In this document: positions 1-9,087 of the stretch, piece after piece | Numbering within the stretch: position 1 is the stretch's first letter | Layout: every line of letters starts with the position of its first letter | Program-made: the position numbers and the translations under genes | The notes under the pieces: model-generated | What the model saw: the letters and a program-made list of their open reading frames with translations, nothing else | Databases searched by the model: none | What the model was told of the DNA's origin: nothing | NCBI RefSeq assembly: GCF_030345335.1 | Contig: NZ_JAPVRC010000002.1 | Location: 186,001 to 250,000 of the forward strand | From: Halobacillus campisalis | GTDB lineage: Bacteria > Bacillota > Bacilli > Bacillales > Halobacillaceae | Length of the DNA stretch: 64,000 bases | Direction: 5' to 3'

Positions 1-47
1 TGTCTCGAAATCAACTCTTCAAAAACTCTGCCATATTGTTGAATAAC
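1..47 (-). repeat. Tail of a palindromic repeat cut by the window edge
   Basis: The stretch from TCTCGAA to the TGCCATATTGTTGAATAAC string matches the flank that follows the minus-oriented repeat copies at 2537-2583 and about 62273-62319. The palindromic core itself must lie upstream of the window. Seen by direct comparison of the three copies. Confidence 0.65.
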
Positions 48-105
48 CATTTTATGAACATCAACATGAGAACTATTTTCTTGCATTTGCTACTAAGAGA
101 AGTAA

Positions 106-137
106 AAAAAGATGCGCTATAGGGAAGCGCATCTTTT
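106..137 (-). terminator. Rho-independent terminator of fda
   Basis: The arms AAAGATGCGC and GCGCATCTTT form a stem with a short loop. Read on the minus strand it is followed by a run of T. It lies just after the fda stop codon. Confidence 0.8.
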
Positions 138-144
138 AACAACA

Positions 145-1035
145 TTATCTTTTATTCACAGAAGCATCATAGATTGTATCAACGGCTTCCTTCAGTGCTT
201 TATCAAAATCTCCTTCAGACTGGTTGGCTTGTAAATTCGCTGCCAGCGCACGGGAGAAACTTGCGATCAGACCGTCGTTTTCTTTCAACTTCGCGTTTGC
301 CTCATCACGGGAATATCCACCGGAAAGAGCGACAACACGCAGAACGCGCGGGTGGTCGATCAACTGTTTGTAAGCATTAGCATTCGTTGGAATGGTAAGC
401 TTCAACATCACGTGCTCATCTTCTGATAAGTTATTGAGTTGTTTTAAAATTTCATCACGCAGAATTTCTTCGCATTTTTCCTTGTTATCACTATGAATAT
501 CGACTTCCGGCTCGATGATCGGAATGATATCAGCATCGAGAATCTGTTTACCAATTTCGAATTGCTGTTCGACAACTTCCTGAATTCCGCTCTGGTTTGG
601 TTCATGAATCACTGAACGCATTTTCGTACCAAAAATGTTTCGTTCGTTGGCACGACGGAGCTTGTCATCTAAATCATCAATCGGTTTCATAAGCTGGACA
701 CCATTTTTCTGATCGGCCAGTCCTTTATCAACCTTAAGGAAAGGAACAATGCCTTTATCAGCAAGGTAATCGGCCGTATATTTGCCTTCAATTTCTCGAT
801 CCATCGTTTGCTCAAAAAGAATCGCGCCGATAATGCGATCGCCATCAAATGCAGGGGACGTGATGATTCGAGTCCGCATCTGGTGGACAAGATCAAACAT
901 TTCATCTTCGCCGGAATAAGAATCTTCAGGCACTCCGTATCCAGCCAATGCTTTAGGCGTACTTCCACCGCTTTGGTCGAGCGCGGCGATAAATCCCTGA
1001 CCGTTTTGAATTTTTTCGAATTGACGATTGTTCAT
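145..1035 (-). CDS. fda: Class I fructose-bisphosphate aldolase
   Basis: This 296-residue protein is the compact class I fructose-1,6-bisphosphate aldolase found in staphylococci and many bacilli. It cleaves or forms fructose-1,6-bisphosphate from the two triose phosphates in glycolysis and gluconeogenesis, in the cytoplasm. The N-terminal [16 protein letters not shown] motif is the family signature, and K212 in the VMLKLTIP strand is the expected Schiff-base lysine. No metal-site histidine pattern of class II enzymes is present. The ATG is preceded by GGGAG at a good distance. The gene stands alone: a terminator follows at 106-137 and a TTCCCG/CGGGAA inverted repeat lies upstream at 1076-1092. 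Length is normal for the family. Identification is firm; a second, class II aldolase elsewhere in the genome is likely but not visible here. Confidence 0.93.
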   Translation of the reverse strand: MNNRQFEKIQNGQGFIAALDQSGGSTPKALAGYGVPEDSYSGEDEMFDLVHQMRTRIITSPAFDGDRIIGAILFEQTMDREIEGKYTADYLADKGIVPFLKVDKGLADQKNGVQLMKPIDDLDDKLRRANERNIFGTKMRSVIHEPNQSGIQEVVEQQFEIGKQILDADIIPIIEPEVDIHSDNKEKCEEILRDEILKQLNNLSEDEHVMLKLTIPTNANAYKQLIDHPRVLRVVALSGGYSRDEANAKLKENDGLIASFSRALAANLQANQSEGDFDKALKEAVDTIYDASVNKR

Positions 1036-1075
1036 ACTTCCACTCCCTTTTCTAATTTAGAATCTATTTATACCC

Positions 1076-1092
1076 TTCCCGTTATTCGGGAA
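1076..1092. promoter_or_regulatory. Inverted repeat upstream of fda
   Basis: TTCCCG-TTATT-CGGGAA is a perfect 6-bp inverted repeat 41 bp upstream of the fda start, next to an AT-rich TATAAA-like stretch on the minus strand. It could be an operator or a leader hairpin. No known regulator is assigned. Confidence 0.3.
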
Positions 1093-1197
1093 TTTCTAAC
1101 AAAAAAGTGAGACGATTCCGAAAGCCGCTATTGTGGACATCAATCCTACTTACGATTTACTATAAAGATAATATTTTACTTAGAAAGGATGAAGGAA

Positions 1198-1848
1198 ATG
1201 AAAGTTCTTGTAGTTGGAGCAAATGGGCAAATTGGAAAGCATCTCGTTTCGTTTATTCAGGATCGTGACAACATGAAAGCTAAAGCCATGATCCGTAAGC
1301 AGGAGCAAGCCTCCTTTTTTGAAAACCTCGGCGCAGAAACGGCAGTGGTTGATTTAGAAGATGATATCGAAACTATTGCAGAAGCTGCCAAAGGAGTCGA
1401 TGCCGTTGTATTTACTGCAGGTTCCGGACCGAACACAGGACCGGATAAAACGATTCTAATTGACTTGGATGGAGCGGTAAAAACAATGGAAGCGGCTAAA
1501 GCAGCAGGCGTGAAGCGCTTTGTCATGATTTCCTCATTTGATACGCGTCGTGAAGCGATTTTGGCTGCTAATTCATCCTTTGCACCTTATGTTGCAGCTA
1601 AGCATTATGCTGATGAACGTTTGCGGTCAACGGACTTGGATTATACGATTATCCATCCCGGTAAGTTAACTAATGACGGAGGGACTGGTCAGGTTGAAGC
1701 GGCAATAGAAGTGGAAAGAGGAGAAATTCCGCGTGAGGATGTAGCCTCTGTAATCGTCGCCACTTTGGAAAATGATTCAACGATCAGCAAGGAATATCAA
1801 GTTGTAGGCGGGACAACTCCTATTCAGGACGCTGTTAAATCCATTTAA
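1198..1848 (+). CDS. NAD(P)-binding SDR-like protein, YhfK type
   Basis: This protein of about 216 residues is an atypical short-chain dehydrogenase of the NAD(P)H-binding (NmrA-like) group. The N-terminal VLVVGANGQIGKHL is the dinucleotide-binding loop, followed by VVDLEDD and the VVFTAGSG strand, and later FVMISSFDTRR and YVAAKHYADE with a Tyr-x3-Lys-like arrangement. It resembles B. subtilis YhfK, whose substrate is not established. I chose the ATG at 1198 rather than 1189 because AAAGGA (1184-1189) is then 8 bases upstream and the protein begins MKVLVVGANGQIG as in its relatives. It is monocistronic and is followed by the repeat pair. A redox or stress role is only inference. Confidence 0.8.
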   Translation: MKVLVVGANGQIGKHLVSFIQDRDNMKAKAMIRKQEQASFFENLGAETAVVDLEDDIETIAEAAKGVDAVVFTAGSGPNTGPDKTILIDLDGAVKTMEAAKAAGVKRFVMISSFDTRREAILAANSSFAPYVAAKHYADERLRSTDLDYTIIHPGKLTNDGGTGQVEAAIEVERGEIPREDVASVIVATLENDSTISKEYQVVGGTTPIQDAVKSI

Positions 1849-1865
1849 CTATATGTTCAGTTAAA

Positions 1866-2106
1866 TTCCAGTGTTGATATTCATAGAAGCTCCCTTTAGT
1901 GGAAGAGTCAAATTCCAGATGTTCGGACTGTTTCCGATATGTTTGAAAGTGTTTAGAGCTCCGGGAAATTACTCGCTTTCCGTGGGAGCGCGGTGAGCCT
2001 CCTCGAGCTGACGCTCTGTGGGGTCTCACCAAGCACTCTTTTCCCACAGGAGTCTCGCAATTTCCCGGAGCTCTTTGCGATGATTAGTAGAACGGAAACT
2101 GCTATG
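1866..2106 (+). repeat. Palindromic repeat, plus orientation, copy 1
   Basis: The core (1956-2073) begins GAGCTCCGGGAAATT and ends AATTTCCCGGAGCTC, so the ends are inverted repeats. Inside lie GCTTTCCGTGGGA, GCCTCCTCGAGC, GGGGTCTCACC and CCCACAGGAGTCTCG. An outer inverted repeat GTTTCCG/CGGAAAC lies at 1930-1936 and 2093-2099. The whole of about 240 bp, including the upstream GCTCCCTTTAGTGGAAGA stretch, is repeated at about 61535-61779. Confidence 0.85.
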
Positions 2107-2358
2107 CTAAAACGTTAGTCTAAGAAACCGAAAAAAAAGCTTAATCTTGAATATTTTTACTAAGAAAATGGTTAGTTTAAGACAGACATTATTTCCAACC
2201 ATGAAACTTGCCATACCCTTCCAACGGAAGCATCAAAAAAGCAAACATTAACATTTGGATGCTGGTAGTTGTAACATACGTTTCAGGGTGAAAGCCTAGT
2301 GAGTGACCGTAATTTTTTCATTAGGTAGGAATGAGGAAGATGGCTTTTCTTGATGAAA

Positions 2359-2583
2359 GGGTTCGTTTCTCATCTCTATCGAATGGGGTGGTTGGGAAGC
2401 TGGGAGACTCCCGTGGGAGAAGGAGGTAGGCGAGATCCCACAGGGCTTTAGCCCGAGGAAGCTTGCCAGTTCCCCCACAGGAAAGCGAGCAGCTTCCCAG
2501 CCGCCCCTGACTGGCAACCTGGCAACGAACCCAAGCTATCTCGAAGTCAAGTCTTCCACTATCCTGCCATATTGTTGAATAAC
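2359..2583 (-). repeat. Palindromic repeat, minus orientation, copy 1
   Basis: The core at about 2395-2507 is the same element as at 1956-2073 read on the other strand: GACTCCCGTGGGA, GAGATCCCACAGGGC, GCCCGAGGAAGCTTGCC, CCCACAGGAAAGCGAG. It is enclosed by GGGTTCGTT (2359-2367) and AACGAACCC (2524-2532) and followed by the conserved tail ending TGTTGAATAAC. With copy 1 of the plus orientation it forms an inverted pair. Confidence 0.85.
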
Positions 2584-2622
2584 TTTTTATGTACCGAGGG
2601 CGTTTAACGTACCTTAATTAAG

Positions 2623-2657
2623 AAAAGACAACTTTCCTGCGGGTGAGTTGTCTTTTT
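2623..2657 (+). terminator. Rho-independent terminator
   Basis: AAAAGACAACT and AGTTGTCTTTTT form a stem with a loop of about 12 bases followed by T residues. It lies 70 bp upstream of the vanW-like gene, so it either ends a transcript from the repeat region or acts as a leader terminator for that gene. Confidence 0.65.
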
Positions 2658-2726
2658 GCATCTTCAAAGTTCTTCACATGATTTTCAACCTTCTACTTAT
2701 ACTAACTAACGGTAGGAGGATTTCGT

Positions 2727-3650
2727 ATGAAATTTGTGATGATGTCTTTATGTTTGCTTGCATCTCAGCCTTTTATTCAACAAGATGATTTATCCATCAT
2801 CGATGACGGGGAAGAGGTTCAACGTGTTAATCGAGAGAACTTTGAAGCAGATTTTCTCGGAAAGCCATTTGTAGATCAAGATAAAATACAGCAGCTGATC
2901 GATCAGCTGGAGCCTGAAGTAAGCCAAGAACCTGTAAATGCAAAAATACGTGATTCAGGAGAAATCATCCCTGGAGAAATCGGATATAAAATATATCGTG
3001 AAAAATTCTTAGAAATATTTCACCAGTATTTATATGGGACAGAGGCAGAAGCCATGCATGTGCCTAAGATCGCCATATCTCCTAAAGTAGACGTTGAACT
3101 GCTCGCCAATATACGGACAAGGCAGATTGGCCATTATGTGACCTATTTTAATTCGAACAATAAAGAAAGATCCCATAATATTCGTCTAGCTTCAAAAGCA
3201 ATTGACAGTCATGTAGTATTTCCAGGAGAAGTTTTTTCATTTAATCAGGTAGTCGGTAAAAGAACAAAGGAAAAAGGGTATAAGGATGCCCCCGTGATTG
3301 TGAAGGGCGAAGTGACAGAAGGCATTGGCGGCGGCATATGTCAGGTTTCTTCTACATTGTTTAACTCCGTGGCTAACGCTGGTGTAAAAGTGATGGAACG
3401 TTATTCTCACAGTAAACGTGTACCTTATGTACCTTCAGGAAGGGATGCTACGGTGAGCTGGTATGGGCCTGATTTTACTTTTAAAAATCAGTATAATCAG
3501 CCGATATTAATTCGCTCAAATGTTTACGGAGGACAGATGAGTATTACGGTATATTCTTCTGACGTTATTAATTTTGACCCGAAGGATATTCCGGATGCCA
3601 GTAAGAAGCTGCCTGAGGAAAAGAATACAAGCACCATTAGTAACCGATAA
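2727..3650 (+). CDS. VanW family protein
   Basis: The 307-residue product has a hydrophobic N-terminus (residues 1-16) that may be a short secretion signal, a charged linker, and a VanW domain from about 150 to 275. The domain shows HNIRLASKAIDSHVVFPGEVFSF, GGGICQVSSTLFN with the conserved Cys, and RDATVSWYGPDFTFKN. The VanW fold is found in vancomycin-resistance clusters and in many spore-formers as a surface or envelope protein; its biochemical role is unknown, and nothing nearby is a resistance gene. The ATG follows TAGGAGG by 8 bases. It is monocistronic. The call to family is firm, function is not. Confidence 0.85.
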   Translation: MKFVMMSLCLLASQPFIQQDDLSIIDDGEEVQRVNRENFEADFLGKPFVDQDKIQQLIDQLEPEVSQEPVNAKIRDSGEIIPGEIGYKIYREKFLEIFHQYLYGTEAEAMHVPKIAISPKVDVELLANIRTRQIGHYVTYFNSNNKERSHNIRLASKAIDSHVVFPGEVFSFNQVVGKRTKEKGYKDAPVIVKGEVTEGIGGGICQVSSTLFNSVANAGVKVMERYSHSKRVPYVPSGRDATVSWYGPDFTFKNQYNQPILIRSNVYGGQMSITVYSSDVINFDPKDIPDASKKLPEEKNTSTISNR

Positions 3651-3890
3651 TACGATAAATAACCGTTTATAAAAGCATATGAATCATCAGGTGTAAACCA
3701 AATCCGTATTTTTAAGTGATGATTTAATATTGATACCCGCGTTTTAAATAATGGCAGAGTACGTGTAACTACAGCACCTCGGGTTGACTTTTCAGTTATA
3801 CAATTAAAAAGAAAGCTCATCGCTACATGGTTGTTTCTTGCAGCTTATCCAGTAAAGGGTTAATCCTTTTCTTACCTATATCATCAGGTA

Positions 3891-3913
3891 ACCCCAGGCC
3901 ATTAGCCTGGGGT
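3891..3913 (-). terminator. Hairpin after cotSA-like gene
   Basis: ACCCCAGGC-CATTA-GCCTGGGGT is a 9-bp perfect stem just beyond the stop of the minus-strand glycosyltransferase gene. On the minus strand the T run precedes rather than follows the stem, so termination efficiency is doubtful. Confidence 0.45.
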
Positions 3914-3925
3914 GAAAAACTAGCA

Positions 3926-5425
3926 TTAAATTCTTCTCTTTTCCTGAAGATAGTACAAAAGTAGTAATAAGCAAATATCTTTTAGTCGGTTTAAATCTTT
4001 CTCTCTTTTACTTTCGGACTGTACCTCATCATTTGCTGATACTTGTAATTCATCGGCAGACTCCAATTCTTCGTTTTCCGGCATATTATAGACATCTGCA
4101 ACGATGTGTTTGGTATTAAGACTGCTTTCTTCATTAGCTGGTAGTTGTAATTCATCAGCAGGCTGCAACTTAATAACATCTTCTATCGTATTGGCCACTT
4201 CTGCAAAGGTTTCTTCAGGGGTAAGGTAGCTTTCTTTATTTGCTTCTAATACTGGTTCTGCTGTGTATTCTTCTGCGTGTTCCACTTGATCCCATACGGA
4301 AGAGATATCTTGCACCACCCTATCCCAGGAATAATACTTTTCAGCTAGACTCCGCCCGTACCTTCCCATTTGTGCTCCAAGTTCTGGGTTTGAGAGCAGA
4401 TAAGATATATGTTTTACAAATTCACCTGTATCTTCCGGTTTTTCTACTATAACCCCATTCTTGTAAGGTTCAATAACTTCTTTGTTTCCACCGCGATCGG
4501 TCGTAACTATTGGTAATGCCGCCGCCATAGCTTCATAATGAACGCGAGCGAGGGGCTCTTGCCACTGGGAAGTGCAAACGAAAATATCCGAAGCCGCAAA
4601 CCACTCTTGAATTTTATCTGGAGATACAAATCCGGTTAATACCACTGAGATGGGGAGGCGTTCAGCTAATGCACGAACATAAGCTATATAATCAGTAACG
4701 GCATTGTCACTGAACCATTTACTTCCCATAATGACTAATGCGATATCATCATGCTTCTTTGCTAATTCTGGAATTGCGCGAACGAGTACATCAATTCCTT
4801 TGTTGGGAGAAAGTCTACCCGCAAAAAGAATGACTTTCTTACTGGATAAGTTATGCTCATTCCTTAATCGGTCCCGCATTTCTTTAGCTTGGCTAGAATA
4901 TGAAGGAGCAAACCGTTCTAAATCAACCCCAGAATAAATGGTTTGCAGTTTTGGAGCAGATTCTGGAAACAAGTCCCTTATCGTTTTCCCGATATAATTG
5001 CTTATAGTTATAATTTTGTCTACATTTCTTACTGCCGCTGCTCCTTCTTCTCGAGCAATCTTCTCTGCTTTAAACATGTCATTATGCATACTTAAAACAA
5101 TCTTAGCGTCTGGAGCTAATTCACGTACGGCACTGACCAGCCTGGGTCTGTTAAAAATGTGAATGAGATCATATTGAACAGGAGATGATTTGAGAAATTC
5201 AACTATATTTTCTCGATATGGCTCCAGTAACCCGCCTTCTACTCGAGCGTAACGTATTCCGTCCCTTATCTCACTGTCAGGTAAATCGGCATCACTTCGA
5301 CTTAAGACAGTAATGTCATGCTGTTGTTTTAATACTGGAAGAGCTCCATCAATATAAGTTTGTATAGCTCCTCCACGAATGGCAGGTACAGGTAATTTTT
5401 CTGTGCAAATAATTAAAACTTTCAC
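3926..5425 (-). CDS. cotSA: Spore coat-type glycosyltransferase, CotSA-like
   Basis: A GT-B fold family 4 glycosyltransferase of 499 residues. The acceptor-side half opens with MKVLIICTEKLPVPAIRGGAIQ. The donor-side half has VILFAGRLSPNKGIDVLV and the E-x7-E region around EPLARVHYEAMAAALPIVTT. It is expected to move a nucleotide-activated sugar onto a coat or surface acceptor; the CotS partner upstream supports a spore-coat role as in B. subtilis CotSA. From about residue 395 the protein carries an acidic tail absent from typical CotSA, with an imperfect duplicate (ADELQLPANEE near 423, ADELQVSANDE near 457) and a hydrophobic end CLLLLLYYL. The start is GTG, overlapping the cotS stop (GTGA), with AAGGAGG ten bases upstream, so the two genes are translationally coupled. 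Confidence 0.85.
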   Translation of the reverse strand: MKVLIICTEKLPVPAIRGGAIQTYIDGALPVLKQQHDITVLSRSDADLPDSEIRDGIRYARVEGGLLEPYRENIVEFLKSSPVQYDLIHIFNRPRLVSAVRELAPDAKIVLSMHNDMFKAEKIAREEGAAAVRNVDKIITISNYIGKTIRDLFPESAPKLQTIYSGVDLERFAPSYSSQAKEMRDRLRNEHNLSSKKVILFAGRLSPNKGIDVLVRAIPELAKKHDDIALVIMGSKWFSDNAVTDYIAYVRALAERLPISVVLTGFVSPDKIQEWFAASDIFVCTSQWQEPLARVHYEAMAAALPIVTTDRGGNKEVIEPYKNGVIVEKPEDTGEFVKHISYLLSNPELGAQMGRYGRSLAEKYYSWDRVVQDISSVWDQVEHAEEYTAEPVLEANKESYLTPEETFAEVANTIEDVIKLQPADELQLPANEESSLNTKHIVADVYNMPENEELESADELQVSANDEVQSESKREKDLNRLKDICLLLLLYYLQEKRRI

Positions 5426-6522
5426 TCAGTGGTCCCTCCTTTCCTATCTTGCGCAAGTTCTTCTAAAACTGACCACTTTTGTTCCTCCAGCTTAATAATG
5501 AATTGAACTTCTTTTTCAAGTTCTTCATTTAAAAAAGTGGCAGGAGAATAAACCATATATTTCACATTTTTATAAAATAAGTTAGGCAAAGACAAATCGA
5601 TTAGCAACATTTCAAACTCTTCGTCTGAAATAGGATTAGCTTCATGATAAGCCTGAACCATTTCCCGTATCCAATGAATATCCCATTGGCCATTTGTATG
5701 CATACATTGAACAATCAATTTTCTTAAGTCGCGAATGGTGATATCATAAGCAACTCCATCTAAATCAATGATCCACACCCCATCCTCTGCCATTTGAGCG
5801 TTGGACCATCCATAGTCCTGGTGAACAAGTCCGGCATCCTTTGTTCCACGCGAGACGATCTCATAATAAGGAGAATTTTCTAAACTGTTTATAGCTTCCT
5901 GAGCTTGTCGTTGAAACATATCAATAACTGAAAGAATGACTGCGCTAGCTGGCATTTCACTATATGCTGTCGCAATATCCCTGAACCAGTTCATCTTTTT
6001 TTCCATTCGCTCATACGTTCTTGGCCAGCGATGTAAACGAGAAACTATATCAGCATCGGCTGGTGGCACGTATCCTTTAGTAAGATTGTGAAACTCTCCT
6101 AATGCGTTGCAAAGCTTTTTTGTGCCTTCTAAGTCCTGTGGAAGTTGATATAACGTCTCTATCCAATCGGCTACAAACCACAACTTCCCCCCTTTTTCAA
6201 CATACTTTTCTCCATCTCTAGTAGGTATAATAGCCGGTACTCTGGATTTTTGGTCGTGAACTAGATATTCCTGGGCTCCTAAACTGAATTTACTGTGAGA
6301 GGGTCTTCGGTGCAATAGCTTCAAGCTAAAAGGACCTTTATCTGTATCAATCTTCCAAATGGCTCCCCCTTTTTCAGGTTTTATGGCCATTACTGTCATT
6401 TTTTCAACAGTAAAGTCGTAATACTTAGCAACTTCAAGTCCAATGTTCTTAATATATTCAGGAACATATAATTCTTCTAACGTTCCATCTTCTTCCCATG
6501 GTTCTATGATTTGATCGATCAT
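5422..6522 (-). CDS. cotS: CotS-family spore coat protein, kinase-like
   Basis: The 366-residue product belongs to the CotS/YutH/YsxE family, which has the aminoglycoside phosphotransferase-like kinase fold. Visible motifs are IWKIDTDKGPFSLKLLHR (ATP-side lysine strand), GLVHQDYGWSN (H234, D236, N241; catalytic loop) and WIIDLDG (D253, D255; metal-binding), so the core kinase residues are kept. In B. subtilis CotS is an inner-coat protein assembled late in sporulation; a phosphorylated substrate is not established. It is the first gene of a two-gene minus-strand operon with the cotSA-like glycosyltransferase and is divergent from the sugar-nucleotide genes, the same association as in B. subtilis. 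No clear sigma-K promoter could be assigned in the 198-bp divergent gap. Confidence 0.82.
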   Translation of the reverse strand: MIDQIIEPWEEDGTLEELYVPEYIKNIGLEVAKYYDFTVEKMTVMAIKPEKGGAIWKIDTDKGPFSLKLLHRRPSHSKFSLGAQEYLVHDQKSRVPAIIPTRDGEKYVEKGGKLWFVADWIETLYQLPQDLEGTKKLCNALGEFHNLTKGYVPPADADIVSRLHRWPRTYERMEKKMNWFRDIATAYSEMPASAVILSVIDMFQRQAQEAINSLENSPYYEIVSRGTKDAGLVHQDYGWSNAQMAEDGVWIIDLDGVAYDITIRDLRKLIVQCMHTNGQWDIHWIREMVQAYHEANPISDEEFEMLLIDLSLPNLFYKNVKYMVYSPATFLNEELEKEVQFIIKLEEQKWSVLEELAQDRKGGTTE

Positions 6523-6720
6523 TTTTTCTCACCTCCATAGTAGTATCATCCTATTCAAATGAATTAGAGAAGGTATGGGGGGATGGCTAGAAAATAAGAA
6601 TAAAAGGATTTCATAAAAGTGTTTCCTCCACCTTTTTCTCTGTTACAGTTATTCGCCGTTACCTATTTAATAAATCTAAATATAGTAATATAGCTCGTTA
6701 ATTAAGGGGGGTTTAAGAAA

Positions 6721-8013
6721 ATGAAGATTTTAATTATTGGAATGGGGTATGTAGGCACGACGATGGGAGTTGCCCTGGCAAATACAGGTCACGAGGTTAG
6801 TGGATTAGATGTGGATAAGGCAAAGATAGAGTCATTAACAAAAGGAATTCTATATTTTCACGAGCCTGCTTTACAAGAGATGCTATCCAAGCATCTGCAA
6901 ACCAAAAGGCTATCCTTTACTTCTGATCCAAAAGAAGCTATTAAAGACAATGAAGTTATCTTCATTACTGTCGGGACACCCTCCCTTAACAACGGAAATG
7001 CAGATTTAACCTACATTAGACAAGCAGCCGAAATGATCGGTAAATATAAAAACAGCAAAAAAATAGTAGTTGTGAAAAGCACCGTACCTCTAGGGACAAC
7101 GGAAAATGTAAAACAGTGGATTGAAGAGGCAACTAAAGATTCTTCTCCTTTCGATGTCGTTATGAATCCTGAATTCTTAAGAGAAGGAAGAGCATTACAG
7201 GATGCGCTTAACCCTGACCGCGTTGTCCTTGGAAGTCACAGTGACGAAGCTTTTAACACTTTAGAACAAATTTATTCAAACTTAAATTGTCCGTTTATAA
7301 GAACAACGCCTGTAGCGGCAGAAATGACTAAATATGCTTCCAATGCTTTTTTAGCTACGAAAATATCTTTCATTAATGAAATAGCAAGACTCTGTGATCA
7401 GTTCGGCATCCATGTTCAAGATGTCGCCAAAGGAATGGGGTTGGATGACAGGATTGGGGGCGCCTTTTTACAGGCTGGTTTAGGGTACGGAGGGTCATGC
7501 TTCCCAAAGGATGTAAAAGAACTCCTGTGGACCGCTGATCACCGGGGCTGCCCTCTCCGCATTCTGAAAGAAGTGGAAAGGGTCAATCACGATCAACCTC
7601 AATACTTTATAGAAAAGGTAATGAAGGAATTTCCTTCTTTAGCAGATAAGAGGATTGTATTACTAGGATTATCATTTAAACCACATACAGATGATATACG
7701 AGAGTCTGTTTCTTTTTCCATTATTAAAAAATTATTACAAGAAAAAGCAAATGTTATTGTTCATGACCCAATTGTAAAGCTTCCGAACGAATGGGTGAAT
7801 AAAGGAGTTAAACAAATTAACGATCCTTATGAAGCAACAGAAGGGGCTGATCTTATTATCATTTGCACGGATTGGCCACTTTATCAAGAAATAGACTGGG
7901 CTAAAATAAGTGAATTAGTGAAGGGACATTATATTTTTGATGGAAGAAATATTTTAGAGGCTGATTGCATAAAGAAATTAGGGTTCACTTATGAGGGAAT
8001 AGGTTATGACTAA
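6721..8013 (+). CDS. ytcA: UDP-glucose 6-dehydrogenase
   Basis: A 430-residue NAD-dependent dehydrogenase that oxidises UDP-glucose twice to UDP-glucuronate. The N-terminal MKILIIGMGYVGTTMGVALA is the NAD-binding fold, VVMNPEFLREG lies in the substrate region, and GYGGSCFPKD carries the catalytic Cys at residue 260. The C-terminal domain has LLGLSFKPHTDDIRES. The ATG follows AAGGGGGG by eight or nine bases. It heads a run of three sugar-nucleotide genes in the same direction, divergent from cotS, which matches the B. subtilis ytcA-ytdA-ytcB group. The product, UDP-glucuronate, is the natural substrate of the epimerase two genes downstream. The family call is firm; the symbol rests on this synteny. 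Confidence 0.92.
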   Translation: MKILIIGMGYVGTTMGVALANTGHEVSGLDVDKAKIESLTKGILYFHEPALQEMLSKHLQTKRLSFTSDPKEAIKDNEVIFITVGTPSLNNGNADLTYIRQAAEMIGKYKNSKKIVVVKSTVPLGTTENVKQWIEEATKDSSPFDVVMNPEFLREGRALQDALNPDRVVLGSHSDEAFNTLEQIYSNLNCPFIRTTPVAAEMTKYASNAFLATKISFINEIARLCDQFGIHVQDVAKGMGLDDRIGGAFLQAGLGYGGSCFPKDVKELLWTADHRGCPLRILKEVERVNHDQPQYFIEKVMKEFPSLADKRIVLLGLSFKPHTDDIRESVSFSIIKKLLQEKANVIVHDPIVKLPNEWVNKGVKQINDPYEATEGADLIIICTDWPLYQEIDWAKISELVKGHYIFDGRNILEADCIKKLGFTYEGIGYD

Positions 8014-8037
8014 AGTCTGCCTGGGAAGGAGAAAAAA

Positions 8038-9087
8038 ATGAAAGGATTAATTTTGGCGGCTGGGAGAGGTACCAGGCTGCGTCCTTTATCTTACACAAAG
8101 CCGAAACCGCTTTTACCTGTAGCCAATCAACCAGTTATACAATACGGGATTAACCACTTATATAATCTAGGTATTCGTGAAGTAGGGTTAGTCATTCAGC
8201 CCGGTCAAACTGATATGTTTAATGAATATTTACAATTAGAGAATAAAGAAGACTTGGTTCTTCATTATATATATCAACATGAGCAGAAAGGAATTGCACA
8301 TGCAGTAGGTCAAGCAGAGGAATTTATCGGTCAAGACTCCTTTGTATTGCTATTAGGAGATAATTTATTTGATGAGCCTTTGTTTCCTTTGAAAGAGGCA
8401 TTCAATACAAACGATATCCATGCTACGGTTATGGTTACCAAAGTTAAAAAACCAAAAGATTACGGGATAGCTGAAATAAAAGAGAAGAAAATTATAAATA
8501 TAGAAGAGAAGCCAGCAAAGCCTAAATCCAATTTAGCCGTCTGCGGTGCTTATATATTCGATGTTCATATATTTAAAGCTATTCATTCCATCACTCCTTC
8601 TGCACGTGGAGAGTACGAAATTTCCGATGCCATTCAATGGCTCATAGATCATAATTTTTCTATTAACTACGTGAAAGCGAGTAAACCTACATTCGATGTT
8701 GGAACTATGGAAAGATGGTTAGAAGCCAACCAATGGATATTGAAAAAATATGCTCTTCCAGTGGACAATGACCAAGTGGAAAATTCAGTTATTATACCTC
8801 CTGTAAAAATAGGAGGTAATTGCATAATCACAAATTCAGTCATAGGACCTTACGTTTCTATTGAGCCAAATACAACTATAGAAGAATGTACCATTAAGAA
8901 CAGCATTATCCTAAAGAACTCTCACTTGAAAAATATCCCTTACGATATTACCGAAAGCATTTTTGGAGAAAATACAAAGCTGATTGGAAAAGACTCGAAA
9001 AACCTTTCACTCCACGGGCTGTTTAGTGATGATTCTTCTCTCATTTTTTCAGATGCCGACGAAACGAAAAAGGAATCTAATGAATAG
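8038..9087 (+). CDS. Sugar-1-phosphate nucleotidylyltransferase, long RmlA type
   Basis: The 349-residue protein has the nucleotidyltransferase signature MKGLILAAGRGTRLRPLSYTKPKPLLPVANQP followed by LLLGDNLFDE with the metal-binding Asp, IEEKPAKPKSNLAVCGAYIF and FDVGTME. The last 120 residues contain hexapeptide-like repeats (VIIPPVKIGGNCIITNSVIGPYVSI) as in the long form of glucose-1-phosphate thymidylyltransferase. It probably makes dTDP- or UDP-glucose; the sequence alone does not settle the nucleotide. In the syntenic B. subtilis group this position is taken by YtdA, a GalU-type enzyme, so this may be a functional replacement feeding UDP-glucose to the dehydrogenase upstream. It begins 24 bases after that gene, with GAAGGAG as ribosome site. 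Confidence 0.85.
   Translation: MKGLILAAGRGTRLRPLSYTKPKPLLPVANQPVIQYGINHLYNLGIREVGLVIQPGQTDMFNEYLQLENKEDLVLHYIYQHEQKGIAHAVGQAEEFIGQDSFVLLLGDNLFDEPLFPLKEAFNTNDIHATVMVTKVKKPKDYGIAEIKEKKIINIEEKPAKPKSNLAVCGAYIFDVHIFKAIHSITPSARGEYEISDAIQWLIDHNFSINYVKASKPTFDVGTMERWLEANQWILKKYALPVDNDQVENSVIIPPVKIGGNCIITNSVIGPYVSIEPNTTIEECTIKNSIILKNSHLKNIPYDITESIFGENTKLIGKDSKNLSLHGLFSDDSSLIFSDADETKKESNE

Noticed and set aside
2296-2517. 73-codon open frame on the minus strand
   Set aside because: It is made of the palindromic repeat; the same frame recurs in the other copies only because the repeat does.
2727-3650. VanW protein as a vancomycin-resistance gene
   Set aside because: No vanHAX, vanRS or other resistance gene lies nearby; VanW domains are widespread in spore-formers.
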